Source: Antedon mediterranea (Eukaryota; Echinodermata; Crinoidea; Comatulida; Antedonidae). Taken from it: 64,000 bases of DNA. A program made the position numbers and the translations under genes. Positions 50,431-62,694 of this stretch are shown piece after piece (positions within the stretch are counted from its first letter, which is position 1; each line of letters starts with the position of its first letter). The notes beneath the pieces were generated by a model. It worked only from the letters and a program-made list of their open reading frames with translations, had not been told where the DNA came from and made no database searches. The stretch is taken from NCBI RefSeq assembly GCF_964355755.1, contig NC_092671.1, positions 8,071,001 to 8,135,000 on the forward strand, in the 5' to 3' direction.

Positions 50431-53400
50431 CATTATCTAACACTTAATACTCCCATGGAATACCAGGATTAATGAGCGTAACCAAACAGTAAACGCAATG
50501 TGTGCCAAGTCTGCGTCCCAAAAACGTAATTGATCGAGGTTGTAAAGAAAGGAGGCCGATTTTTAAAGAGTTTTCCCAAGTTGAAGAGGAAAGATGCTTG
50601 CCTAGAAAGACCCATATTTTCTCTTAATCATTTATATATTGTAGTAGGAATTGTTGAGAAGTATATATTAGTGTTAAACCAATTTTTAAATATTTGACTG
50701 CTAAAGTAGGTCTTTTGGATGAATCTCAGTTGCGTCTCAAACCACATAAAAAGCAACAATACAAGTGTAATGGTACATGACGTGCGAAATGTTTCCCAAT
50801 TTCCCGCCACTTGACACATTGGCTCTTCGTGTCACCCTGACTAAAACCCCTTGTTCAATCGTTTCTCTCGAAAGTTGTATTACGGAAACACATATTACTT
50901 TTGCTCAGCAAAACATAGAAGTTCACGTGCTGTCATCGACCTTTGATCTTACCGCGGTATGTTCTATAGGTAAGAATCGAAACAAGTTTACCGCTAGGAT
51001 AATATCGGTTGGAAGAAGCATATAACGTGCCATTTAATGTGATTGATTTCATTTTGATTGCGGTATGTTTGTAAGTGGTTATTTTCTATTGGTTACGGTT
51101 CAGTGAGTAAAAATTCAAAACAAAGAAGAGTACGTACCGGGTGGGCTGGTTCAATATGATACTAATTTATGAATTATTAAACATATCTTATGCAAAGTTG
51201 GACGGATATTTTACGTACTTATCTGCGACCTGAATATGACGAAATATGACCGAAAATTTCCGAACGTCTAAAAAGACAATTATTTCGTTTCTGCTGCCAA
51301 TCCCAAATATACCGTATAATATACCGTATATAGACAACAAATTATTTGTTACAACGGCTAATAGATAAAGTGCGTAGCGTTCTTTTCACACACAGCAAAC
51401 AAACGGTAGGAATGGCTGTTCAAATTACTGGTTGCAAAGTTTGTTCGACCCTTCTTATATTATGTATTGCTGCTTAGCTCAATATCATACACTATAAAAT
51501 ATGGAATTTGCAATTAATAAACAATTTTACTTGTTAGAAATTACAAAATAAACAATTGTAATATTTGTCAGTGTACCACTCGTTTATTCAAGAACATCCT
51601 AACTATTTCCATATGAACAGCATGTAAGCGAACTTTCTTTTATACGTATCTGTAGAATAATAATATTCACGTGCGTACACCAAGTTTTCGATAACCAGCT
51701 GCGCTTATGTGAATTGAACAAATATTAATTGGTCGTGTTTCTACGGTCAGACAGCGGAGTTTATGATGATTAAATTGTACGCGAAGTTCATGGGTAACAC
51801 ATGTGTATAATTTTTAATTAAACGTACATCGATTGTATGTCTGACTGGGGTTAATTAGGGACGTTTTGGGTATAGTTCAAATACAGTCTTCGGGTCTTCA
51901 TTAAAAAAACTGAATATATATTTTATAAATAAATTACTGTATTAACTGAATTTTTAAATCGTTACTCTCTGTTTAATTTTATTGATATGTTATCCATTTT
52001 AACTCATTAGTATAGATTGAAATCTTGTTCAATTATAATAGAATTTAATTTTGACCAAATAAATGACTGAATGAATGAATACAAAATTATTATAGTGAAG
52101 AAAATAATTATTTTGAAAACAAGGGAATGTGACAGTCTTTGATAATGTATATTGTTTGAAACAAACTATGAATGGGTTTACTGAAATAGCCATTACATAC
52201 GATTATAATGGATAATAATAGACATGGGTTTTGTGTGACATAACTTTGGCAACTATTTATAAATAATTAATAAGTCATATAACCATATTTTGCCATATTG
52301 GTAATGAGAGAATTATGGAAAATTATGGTATTTTAATCGTGTATTTATTAAAATACCAGCAACCTAAACAAATTCGGAATAAATTGTATAACCGTATTGA
52401 AGACTAGATCAAATAATTAAACCTGTTATCGGTATGTATTTAATTATCTGAAATATTAAATTATCAATTTATCTAATGTGAACAATGATGCAAAATCAAA
52501 TATTAAATTAAATTATTAATTAATCGTTTTAAATACAATCTTCGTTTCGTTAGATTAGCTGTGTAACGTTAACTAATATGATTCAACTATGGAATCATTA
52601 ATGTGTAAAATTAGGTAATGTGTAATGTACAATAGATGGTGGTGGGGGACGACAAAAACGACGACGATGACGACGAAGATGAGAAAAAAATCATAATCAA
52701 GCTACTCATACAGGAAATTGCTTATAAATTGCATATAAAAACTATTTGCAGTAACACCCACATCAAAATTCCGATTCTCATTTTAAGCAAAAAAAATAGT
52801 TTCAAGCAAAATATTTCTTAAAAAAAGTAAATTATTACTTGTCCGTATTTCAAGACTTTTTTACTTACCAAGAATGGCAAAAATTTTACCAAGAACCGCA
52901 GACATAAAAAAAATTCTTTATCTTTTGATTCGTTTTACTAGATACTAGAAACGGAGTTTTTAAACTTTATACTTAGAGTTAAAAGAAATGAAAAAAAAGC
53001 TGAACTTTCTCTGACAAAATGAGTGTTATATTCAAATACGATAGTATTTTAAGGCCATCACAATTAATAACGAAAGGATACCAACACAATTTGAAATACC
53101 TGAAATATAATGATAAGATATTTCCAATCTCCCATTTCTAATAATCGTCTTTCAATGACACTCTGACATATATATAAATTGTAAAAATACTCGATTATGA
53201 AGAAAATTATACCAATTTTTAATATTAAAAGTGACGATTAAGGAACCGATTAAGTGTATGTGGACTTCAATTGTACCCCGGAAAGTACTATTAACGGAAT
53301 GAAACTTATATAAGTAGCGATGCTTTTGTTTGCTAAATGAAGCCTACCAAGTATTAAGCGGAGAATGGGCATTCTGATGTGAAGATGACAATAATTACAG

Positions 53401-53835
53401 TTTTTATTCATATTGGAAAAAGTGGTATAAATTACTTCATTAATGTCCAGATAATTGTCTTCGTACTTATTTCCACCCATCAGTTACAATATTAAGTGGC
53501 GATGGAGTGATGGAATTTTTATTAATGACGTTTGTTTATACATTTATAATATTACTAATTAAAGTAGTTACGAAAATACGATCGTTCAACGCAAGTGAAT
53601 ATTCATGGTATTTTATGAATACGGCATATTATATGGAAATTTGTATAGGCTTACTAGGTCTTTATCATTTAGGGATTTTTTTTTCTATCAAAGAAATATA
53701 TAAAGAGTATTTTCTAAGACTCAATTGAACGTGAAAAAGAAAAAGTTATTTACTTTTTCTTTAGCATTGTCAAAAATTACAGGACATTAAAATATGTATC
53801 TAAAATAAATTACAATGACCACCATAACTATCACC
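50431..53835. other. intergenic DNA, no gene seen
   Basis: CACGTG at 50924 and 51668 without nearby ATTGG. Small open frames at 50777-51025 and 53250-53728 lack recognisable features. Confidence 0.5.
52020..52082 (+). mobile_element. non-LTR retrotransposon 3' tail-like fragment
   Basis: CAAATAAATGACTGAATGAA followed by further TGAA units resembles the microsatellite tail of CR1/L2-type elements. No coding remnant upstream. Confidence 0.35.
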
Positions 53836-53837
53836 AT

Positions 53838-55068
53838 ACATTCTCATCATTTATGATCATGAACATTCTCATCATTTATGATCATTAACATTCTCATCAT
53901 TTATGATCATGAACATTCTCATCATTTATGATCATGAACATTCTCATCATTTATGATCATGAACATTCTCATCATTTATGATCATTGACATTCTCATCAT
54001 TTATGATCATGAACATTCTCATCATTTATGATCATGAAAATTCTCATCATTTATGATCATGAACATTCTCATCATTTCTTGTTTTCCTATATGTATTCAG
54101 ATTTTGTAAATAAATGTCTATTGAATTGAATTGAATTGAATCCTTTATTTTATCATCAACATTCACATAATTTATTATTATCAAAATTCTCATCATTTAA
54201 TATCATCAACATTCTCATCATTTAATATCATCAACATTCTCATCATTTATTATTATCAACATTCTCATCATTTATGATCATAAACATTCTCATCATTTAT
54301 TATCATCATCATTTTCATCATTTATTCTCATCAACAATTTCATCATTTATGATCATCAACATTCTCATCATTTATCATCAGCAACATTCTCGTCATTTAT
54401 CATCATCATCATTCTCATCATTTATCATCATGAACAATCTCAACATTTATGATCATCAAAATTCTCATCGTTTATTATCATCAACATTCTCATCATTCAT
54501 TATCATTAACATTTTCATCATTTATAATCATCAACATTCTCATCATTTATAATCATCAACATTTTCATCAGTTATTATCATCAACAATTTCATCATTTAT
54601 GATCATCAACATTCTCATCATTTATCATCATGAACAATCTCATCATTTATGATCATCGACATTCTCATCATTTATTATCATCAACATTCTCATCATTCAT
54701 TATCATTAACATTTTTATCATTTATAATCATCAACATTCTCATCATTAATAATCATCAACAATCCCATCATTTATCATCATGAACATTCTTATCATTTAT
54801 CATCATGAACATTCTAATTATTTATTATCATCAACATTCTAATTATTTATTATCATCAACATTCTCATCATTTATTATCATCAACATTCACATAATTTAA
54901 TGTTATCAACTTTTTCATCATTTAATATCATCAACATTCTCATCATTTAATATCATCAACATTCTCATCATTTATTATTATCAACATTCTCATCATTTAT
55001 GATCATAAACATTCTCATCATTTATCATCATCAACGTTTTCATCATTTATTATTATCAACACTCATTT
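53838..55068 (+). repeat. 25-bp-period minisatellite array
   Basis: The unit ACATTCTCATCATTTATGATC plus four bases repeats with a 25-bp period, about 45 copies. Units at 53838-54077 are nearly identical; those at 54150-55068 are more diverged (TTTATTATCATCAACATTCT variants). The array is broken at about 54079-54145 by unrelated sequence. One reading frame encodes repetitive Ile/His-rich peptides, an artefact of the repeat. It is not a CRISPR array: there are no unique spacers. Confidence 0.95.
54080..54142 (+). mobile_element. retrotransposon-tail-like insertion within the minisatellite
   Basis: Unique sequence ending TTTTGTAAATAAATGTCTAT then four TTGAA units interrupts the 25-bp array. This is the form of a CR1/L2-like 3' end with its microsatellite tail. 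The fragment is too short for family assignment. Confidence 0.45.
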
Positions 55069-55069
55069 A

Positions 55070-58000
55070 TTTATTATCACCACTATGACTCTTATCCATT
55101 TTTCACATTTTATTAAATTAATATTTTAGAATTGTACCAATATTTTAGATGAAGAGTTCATTGAATTTACTAATTATTACATAGCTTGAACAAAAGTGTA
55201 AGAAATATTAAAAAGGACGTATAGCTATATGCATAATGTTTTACGGTCTGTTACTACAATATTTTAAATAGGGAACGTTATAGGCTTGAATAACAGAAGC
55301 TAGATTAACCTATAAAGCCGGGCTCCCGATCACATTATAATAATATAAACATTTAAATTAAAGGAAAAAATAGTCGACATCTCTAGGCCTACAGGTTACA
55401 ATTGAAAAATAATTAATTTCAATAATGTTATATCCAATCTAATCATTCTCGAGCACAAATACATATAAAACAACCACAGAATAGAATAAAATTCGTGCTA
55501 TACAAAGTTGAACGAAATATCAGAACTTCATCCTCCAAATTAAAAACATAAATTTACAAATTGGCTATACTAAAACTGATTGTTATTGAAAACCATGTAC
55601 TTATCATAACAATAAACTATCTCAGAGTATTAAGCCCATTGCTATCTAATTAAGAGTATTACTGTATTGTTATCAACATTTCTTTAGAATTGCTTTGTAA
55701 ATACTAAATTAGTAACTGGTTTCATTGATGTCATTAATAAACTTTAGTAGAATTTAGGTAATTAGATCGCTTTATATTGCACTATGAAATAGGCTTGAAT
55801 AAATCGCTTGTAACGAGTTCCACATATAATTTCATTTTATTATTTTTCCATTAATACAATGAAGTTATTAAAAATGAGCATCATGATCGTCTTACACGAA
55901 TTAGGAACTAAACGAAATAATAATAACAATTATCACTTTCTTTATATTTCACTATCTTAATGATGTTAAAAACACAAACAATAACAATAACCACAATTAT
56001 TGATACTAAATGCTGTCAGCCATTTTTAATTTGTTTATCTTTATAATGATTATGATGATAAATTACACGGTAATATGAAATAGGAAATCGTATAAAGACG
56101 ATTGTTAATAGTATTGTATGTATGTCTACATTATTTAGAAAAGCGATACATTAGCTGGAATAATATGAGCAAACCGATATTGTTCCAAATCATCATTATA
56201 GTTGATCCGTATTAGCCAATGGTAAATGAACATTGTGATCAATCATAAATTGTTTTTTTAAACAATTTCTAAGAGGTCAAATCATCCCGTCGAAATGTCT
56301 ACCAATTGAAGAAGTTTATTTCGATTATTAATCAAGTTTTGTTATGGTTTGGTTAATAACTTTTTACTCTTGTGTTTTTCTTTGATACCATTCAATAGAG
56401 GGCGGGCATTGGTTAACATTATCAGAGGCGTACGTGTAGTATTTTATGAAGACAAATATCTGGTAGTAGCGTGTAAAATAACATTTTGTAACGAATACAA
56501 ATGATGGATACATTTAGATGGATTTAACTATAACGTTTTACATTAAGTGCCTAGAATTCAATTAATATCAAGAAGTGATAAAATACACTTAATTCTATAA
56601 CAAATAGAAATGTGTTGTAATACAATATTGTGTACATGTATGTGGCGGGCGTTTATTCAAGGAAATAAAATAAACGCCCGGGGCATTTATTCGCGATGAC
56701 GTTCTATGGGGAGGCGGTGGTGGAGCGTTTATTCAAGGGGAGGCGTTTATTCGAATAAATACGGTAATTATACTAATAACAAGAGGTGGACCGACTAGTT
56801 TACCTCTGAAAGGTAGGCTAGGAAATGCATATCGATATCCTAATTAAAATATTAAACAGAAAAGTTATCTAAAATTGATAGGCTTGATCTAACCACCCCT
56901 TTATAACATGCATCTGTACAACAGTAATAGACACACACGATACACATCAAACATATTAGTTTGTCGCCCTCTTCAGGAAATAAACTTTTTTTCTCAACTG
57001 TAAACAATAAAAAGCGCCCTCTCTTTAGTGGAGTATGGAAACGTTTCAATTATATTGATAAGTTATCGTTAAATAATATTAATAGTTTAAAGGGTTGAAT
57101 GACGAATAAACATTTGATTTTTAAAAAAGGAAATAAAATAACGTTGAGAATGTCTCGAAAGGTTTCGGTGGTTATTGCTACAACCGTCTTCTGGGATAAA
57201 TTATTATAACACTCATGTAAATTAAATAGATATATAATACTATTTAACATGTGTATTTTCAGGATTATGTAACTAAGATCAATTCAATTTAGTTATTGCA
57301 ATTTAGTTTAGGTATGTCAGATTAAAAATTAGATGAAGATATTGTTTACGACAATAAAAAAAATATACAAGGCTACAAGAAACTAAAAAAAAAAAAAACA
57401 CAACAAAATATTTTCCCGTAAAGAAAAAGGAAACAACACAAAATGACGACAATAACATATTTAGTACGTAATCTTATTATTGATAAAATCGTATTGTTTT
57501 AGTTGATAAACGAGGCCAGACTATATAACCACAAGACCCCCAGACCGAAAGTAAAATCCAGATGAGAGTTATCTCAAATTCAATTGCGAACAGGCTAGAG
57601 ACAAAATCATAGCTCCAAGTCGTTTCATTGACCTTAATATTTACAAAATATAAAATTCATAGAGTTGTACATGTAGTTAAGTTGGTCTAAAGGTCATATA
57701 CTCTGCTTGTTCATTAATCATGCCATTCATTTGCTGCGTCAATCCTAATCCACTTAAGCCCCAGGTAACTGGTGAGATTTGAAAGGTTGTGGCCGTTACA
57801 GGCCCAGGCTCAACCGTTACCACATGGTGTCCGTACCACGCCAAGTACTCGATAAATCCATCGAAAACACCTTTAGAAAGGTGTATACAAAAATATTAGT
57901 CTATCGTGGCTCCGTTAAACAAGAACAACGAACAGCAGAAAAGCAACAAAATATATACTTCCTCGCCGTATAGAAAGTATAATGTCCAAAATCATCAAAA

Positions 58001-58235
58001 TATAGGCCTAGGTATTTTAAAACTGTATAAAAAATACTTGTAAGATTAAGTACTATCTATCACAGCTTGGAATAATAATACATGTAATAATTGTAAATAA
58101 TTATTTTAACTTAATGCTTCTTCTGTAGTCGTTCATCCAATGGAGTCTTCTGAAGTCTAGCGAAGTGCAGATACAAGATCGTTATTCCACAAAATGAACA
58201 ACGTATTTCTCATTCATTTAAGGCCTATGTTTACA
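55070..58235. other. intergenic DNA, no gene seen
   Basis: TAGGCCTA at 55384 and 58003; ATAGAGGGC at 56395; related AGAGGGCG words (reverse strand) at about 56966 and 57007. No supported gene. Confidence 0.5.
56645..56768. repeat. GC-rich repeat with GCGTTTATTC words
   Basis: GGGCGTTTATT at 56647 pairs as an inverted repeat with AATAAACGCCC at 56669. GGGCATTTATTCGCG, GAGCGTTTATTCAAGG and AGGCGTTTATTCG follow in direct order, ending in AATAAATACGGTAA. It looks like a transposon end or MITE remnant. Confidence 0.55.
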
Positions 58236-58240
58236 TTAAT

Positions 58241-58253
58241 TGATTGATTGACA
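58241..58253 (+). promoter_or_regulatory. candidate Hox-PBC site next to a Meis/Prep half-site
   Basis: TGATTGAT at 58241-58248 fits the Hox-PBC composite consensus TGATNNAT, and TGACA follows at 58249-58253 as a Meis/Prep half-site. It is 4.1 kb upstream of Hox3, where such sites serve as auto- and cross-regulatory elements in vertebrates. In AT-rich DNA this may be chance. Confidence 0.3.
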
Positions 58254-58259
58254 ACATTT

Positions 58260-61200
58260 TTGTGTATCCATTTTAAACAAACAATAAAATAATTCCGAAA
58301 ATCGATAGGACGATGATGTAATCGATACTATATAGATTGATTATTATCATTATGTTCCTGATTATGTATACACGCTACAAAGGCTAATAGCTGGAAATGT
58401 GACGAAAAGCCTACGAGACGGGACTAAAGTAAACGAGTTCCGTTGTCAATTAGTAGTTGCTTGTCTCCAGGTAGCCATTTTTACCGGTTTCTTTTACCCA
58501 TCATGGTTGTGAAGTGATATTCTCAAAAATAAAATAAAATTGCACTCAATGTTCAATTTAATAGTTTATATATTTCATTAAAATGTGACACAAAACAAAA
58601 AATGTTTTGAGGCCTTATCAATACATTCTGTTATCAAAACTTTAACATTACCAATACAACAGTACATATCAGGAACTAAACAATTTCATAATAACGATTT
58701 ACATTATCGGTAAAAAAATGGAAAGAATACAGGTCACTCTGGTAAGATAGGGCGATTATGCAACGGTGTATCGTTTTATAATAGACCGATCACTCTTTGC
58801 CTGATTGTGTAGAATTGTCACTAAAATGCCAAGTTTACGAAAGGTGATAAGGAAGAAGTTCCTATAAAATAGGTTGAATGTTTTGAAATGTCTAATATGT
58901 ATAAGGCCTGAATTAAACTTTATTAATCTTAACATATTCATACAAGTTTCTTAGTTTTGCCAGGAAAGAGGGAAGAGTGTAATTTCACTCTTCACTTCTC
59001 TTCACTCTTCACTACATTGTAGTACAATATTAACAATATAATTTGGCGTTTGAGTTAAAATGTTAATTAATGTTAACATTATTTCCCACTTCAAAAATAT
59101 AGCAGGTTTTTTTTTGCCTACAAATATCGACCGACAAAATTAGTAAACATTTCTTTAAAATAACCTAAACTTTTATGTGTTATTGTTGATGAAAAATTAC
59201 TATTAAGGCGAGAAAAAAATGACATATCCCGATTAACAAAAGAACCGCCGTTATCGAAATCCCACCGACAGGGTATTAAAACCTTTGTCTTTGAATAAAT
59301 TTACCTGGTGTGAGTCTCGCTTCGTGTTGATCACCATGTCGTATGAACTAGCATATCACACTGTAACGACAAATTGATGATGCGTCGTTTATTTCAGCTC
59401 AAACCAGGCCGATCATATCCGTGTTCTATACATATTTATTGCAAGTTTAAACATCAAGTTCTACAAAAACTGTCGGTGAATCAAAACTCGATAACGAATA
59501 CGATTATCGTAGACACGTTCATTAATACCCATTAATCGTTTAATTTGATGGTGACACTTTAGGTCGTTCTACTGCCGATTTATCACGTCCGATTTATTTT
59601 TCCTAAAAAACTTTTTAATACCAAAAGAAGAAAAACTAGGCTTATAAGATAAAAATACTATTTACAAAAAACAATATACATGCCTAATACTAAATGTGGT
59701 TTGGTAATATGTATTAAAACTGTGTTAACTAATTGTCAATAGCTTTTACGATGTGGTTACTTACTGTTATATAATCCGTTTAGAGGTAATGATCCCTAAT
59801 ATGGTAATTTATCGGACCATTAAAAACAATTCAAAGTCACTTTATCTTCCATAAAGCAAAAGTGCACATTTCTTCTTATCAGAACTACGGAAATAATGCC
59901 GATTTACCATTAAAAAAAACAAATCTGAAAAATTAACTGAGCTCGATATTGAGGATTATCTTTCTATGATGTACTAACTTTTGTTTTTATCGAAAGGTTT
60001 AACATATTGCTTCTATAGGATGGACAACCATGTATGCAGCATTATGTAAATTCCCCTTAGTAAAACTTTGGCTTGTTGAACATATGTTATTCTGGTTCCT
60101 CTAAGTTTGTCCCTGCCTTATTTATTTTTATTTGTTTTTGGACTTTTTAAACATTAATTATTGTTTTTTTTTTTGTTATTTGTAATTTTGCTTGCACTAG
60201 AAAGATGTTTAGGCCTATAACAATTATACTAATCAGAAAATTATTATTATTAAGATTTTCTTTTGAGTCTAGAAGTGAATTTATCCATTTTCTACAATCC
60301 GCCATGATACTGGTAATATCTGTTCAGTATAAATAATGTTATAAATGAATTATGAATAATAATAATAAAATTGCGAAGAAAAATTCCATGAATGTTTATT
60401 CTAAGAATGATTACACTTTAGGAATATATTTTAGTCCATTTGACCAGCTATGAGCATAGGTCTAATTAACACAGATGATAATGTTGCGACATAAAATAAA
60501 TCTAATTTACCAAATTTACTTAACTTTACTTTTGCATTCAAAGCACATTCTTTTTTCAAATAAAAAAGAAATGCCAATTACGCAAATCACATTGTGGTCA
60601 GTCATGATTTAAGCAAGAGTGAACTTAGCTTGACCGTCGTACAGTCTAAACAGATTGAGAGTGAGTACTCTGCAATCATATAAATAAAAATTCAGATAAT
60701 CATTCAGTAGCCATTTACTTTTGATTGGGGATTACAACAGTGTTCATTGTCTTTATACCAATATACAAATTACAGGAGTTTCTCTTGCTGTATTTTGAGA
60801 TTTTGATATAGAGTAAGTAGCACCTTTATTTTTATTTATTGATTTAAGACATTAGGACACTTTTTCAGTTTTACGTTAAGTAAAAATTGCAAAGGAAAAT
60901 TGAAACAAGTAGTATTGGTATCAAATTTAATTATGCTTTTTTTAAACATGAAGCTGTTTTAACACATCCTTATTTGAACAAGTTCACTGAATGAAATTAT
61001 TATTGTTGCTACCTTAAATACGAATACAGACATGTTAATGTTTTTTTAAGGAAAGATCTCACATATTTAACTAAGATTTTACAACTGATGTACCGTATAT
61101 AGCTATAAAAGTCGTGTGCAATATGGAATATGTTTTGGACCAAATCTGGCACCGTATCACAGCGAAGTGGCTTTGAAGTAGCATCTTATCTATAAACAAT

Positions 61201-62270
61201 ATGTTTATGTAGGCCTAGGTTGCGACTTATTGTTACCTACAACCCAAATAAACATGGATACCAATCTTCAGCAAGAAAGTAAACACTCATAATTGTCTTT
61301 TCTGATGAGCGAGTAGAGAATATGCAGAGGTTTGTTAGCCATGCTTTTTCTGACAGGCGACGACTGGTACCGTGAGAATTTGCCCGAGGTTCGTCTCCAT
61401 AAGGCATAACTAACTCCTGATTTTGTCTTATCACCTATTCTAGCCTGTTGGGAGTATTGCAACCAAAACAGTTGTTGTCGATCGGCGTCTAAGGTTTTTA
61501 AAAGTTTTCTTTAATAACAATAATGTTGGTCTAATGTTTCTCTCGTGTATCAAAGAATCATTTATTTGATAGTTAAAAAATAACAAGACATAAATAAAGC
61601 ACTACGGAAATTAAGGGTAGTAAGGCCTTTGAAGGGATACGGCATTAAAAAATATTGTATTGAACTTTTAAAATGATATTTCAAATTTTAGTTTACAGTG
61701 AATATGTGAATATTCTAATACCGTAATTCAAAAGATAAATAACAAGAATATCAAAAACTAATACTATTCTTTGAACCTAAATATTTATTGAATATTTTCA
61801 ATTGGCCTGCTATCTTAATTGCCTCAAACTACCACAAAATTAAGAATGGTCGTATTTGTAAAATATGGTCATAAAAGTGTTTTTATCGCGTTTTGTTTAT
61901 ATTCTGCAATAAGCTACATTGTGTTTTTCCAAATCACAAGGTTTATAATGGTACCTAAATACAATTATAATATGAAAAGTTAGATTTTAGATACACATAT
62001 ATGGTCTCATGACTTTCGTGCAAAATAGAGAGATTGACAATTCGTTGAAAATATGTTTGCATTGAAAGATCTGGACAAAAGAAAATTTTCATAAACAAAC
62101 TTTTCGGTTTCGTTTGATTCGACATTTGTATACGGCTATTTAACACGTCCTTATACATTACAATAATTCGTTTAATTAACAATTTTCTAAAATTAATTAC
62201 AAATAGCCTAATATGTACGGTGTTGTTGTGTATAGCCGATTTCGACAAATACAGAGATTTACTATACGCA
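58260..62270. other. intergenic DNA upstream of Hox3
   Basis: No supported gene. TAGGCCTA at 60210 and 61210; a small GAAGAGTG/CACTCTTC hairpin and CACTCTT repeats at 58972-59016. Overlapping minus-strand frames at 61237-61462 lack family features. Confidence 0.5.
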
Positions 62271-62276
62271 CATCTA

Positions 62277-62300
62277 ATTGGTCTACATATTGGTCACGTG
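62277..62300 (+). promoter_or_regulatory. Hox3 proximal promoter: ATTGG boxes plus CACGTG E-box
   Basis: ATTGG occurs at 62277-62281 and again at 62289-62293, with CACGTG at 62295-62300, 78 bp upstream of the first in-frame ATG. The first ATTGG is 18 bp from the E-box, close to the spacing at Hox4 (16) and Hox5 (14). Confidence 0.6.
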
Positions 62301-62305
62301 GTGTT

Positions 62306-62376
62306 ATGATTCCTAACTACATGAACGAGGGATGCCCAAGATTTGTCAGATGGAAATAAATTTTATCGAGAAATGA
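62306..62376 (+). promoter_or_regulatory. uORFs overlapping the Hox3 start
   Basis: Two upstream frames precede the main ATG. 62306-62359 has 17 codons ending TAA. 62332-62376 has 14 codons and its stop TGA overlaps the Hox3 ATG (ATGA at 62373-62376). If the transcript starts near the E-box, both would be in the leader and could tune initiation. Confidence 0.35.
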
Positions 62377-62694
62377 CGATGCAAAGAGGTATTTTTGACA
62401 GTTCGCAGATTTACAGTGAATACTACAGTAATGGTGGTTTTGGTTTTAGTAATTCGCAATTTTATTATGATCAAATCAACTCAAACAGTTATCAAAACGT
62501 GCAAGCAGACGACTCACCGGTTGGCGCCTCCGCCTTTAATGGCCAAGAATCGCAGCATCCAACTCCAACGACATGTGGAAGCGACCAGGCTTTGACATCT
62601 AAAAACTTATCAATCTTGCCAAAAACTATTTATCCATGGATGGTAGAATCCCGCCAAAATTCAAAACAAAAACCGACAGAACCCGAACCCCTTG
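62373..62694 (+). CDS. Hox3: Hox3, coding exon 1 (homeobox exon outside window)
   Basis: Encodes 107 residues plus one base of the next codon. MTMQRGIFDSSQIYSEYYSN followed by GGFGF resembles the vertebrate Hox3 opening (MQKATYY..GYS..NGFGF). The hexapeptide region TIYPWMVESRQNSKQK matches the Hox3-specific QIFPWMKESRQTSKQK, with YPWM at residues 87-90. The donor CCCCTTG|GTAAGT leaves a phase-1 intron, as in the two upstream genes. The first ATG is 62373; the second (62379) aligns with the vertebrate start and may be the one used. The homeodomain lies beyond the right edge. The exon is short compared with vertebrate Hox3, which carries a long Pro/Gly-rich region after YPWM. Confidence 0.93.

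Noticed and set aside
53838-55068. Regular repeats resembling a CRISPR array, and Ile/His-rich open frames within them
   Set aside because: The 25-bp units are contiguous with no unique spacers, in an animal genome; the frames are produced by the repeat itself.
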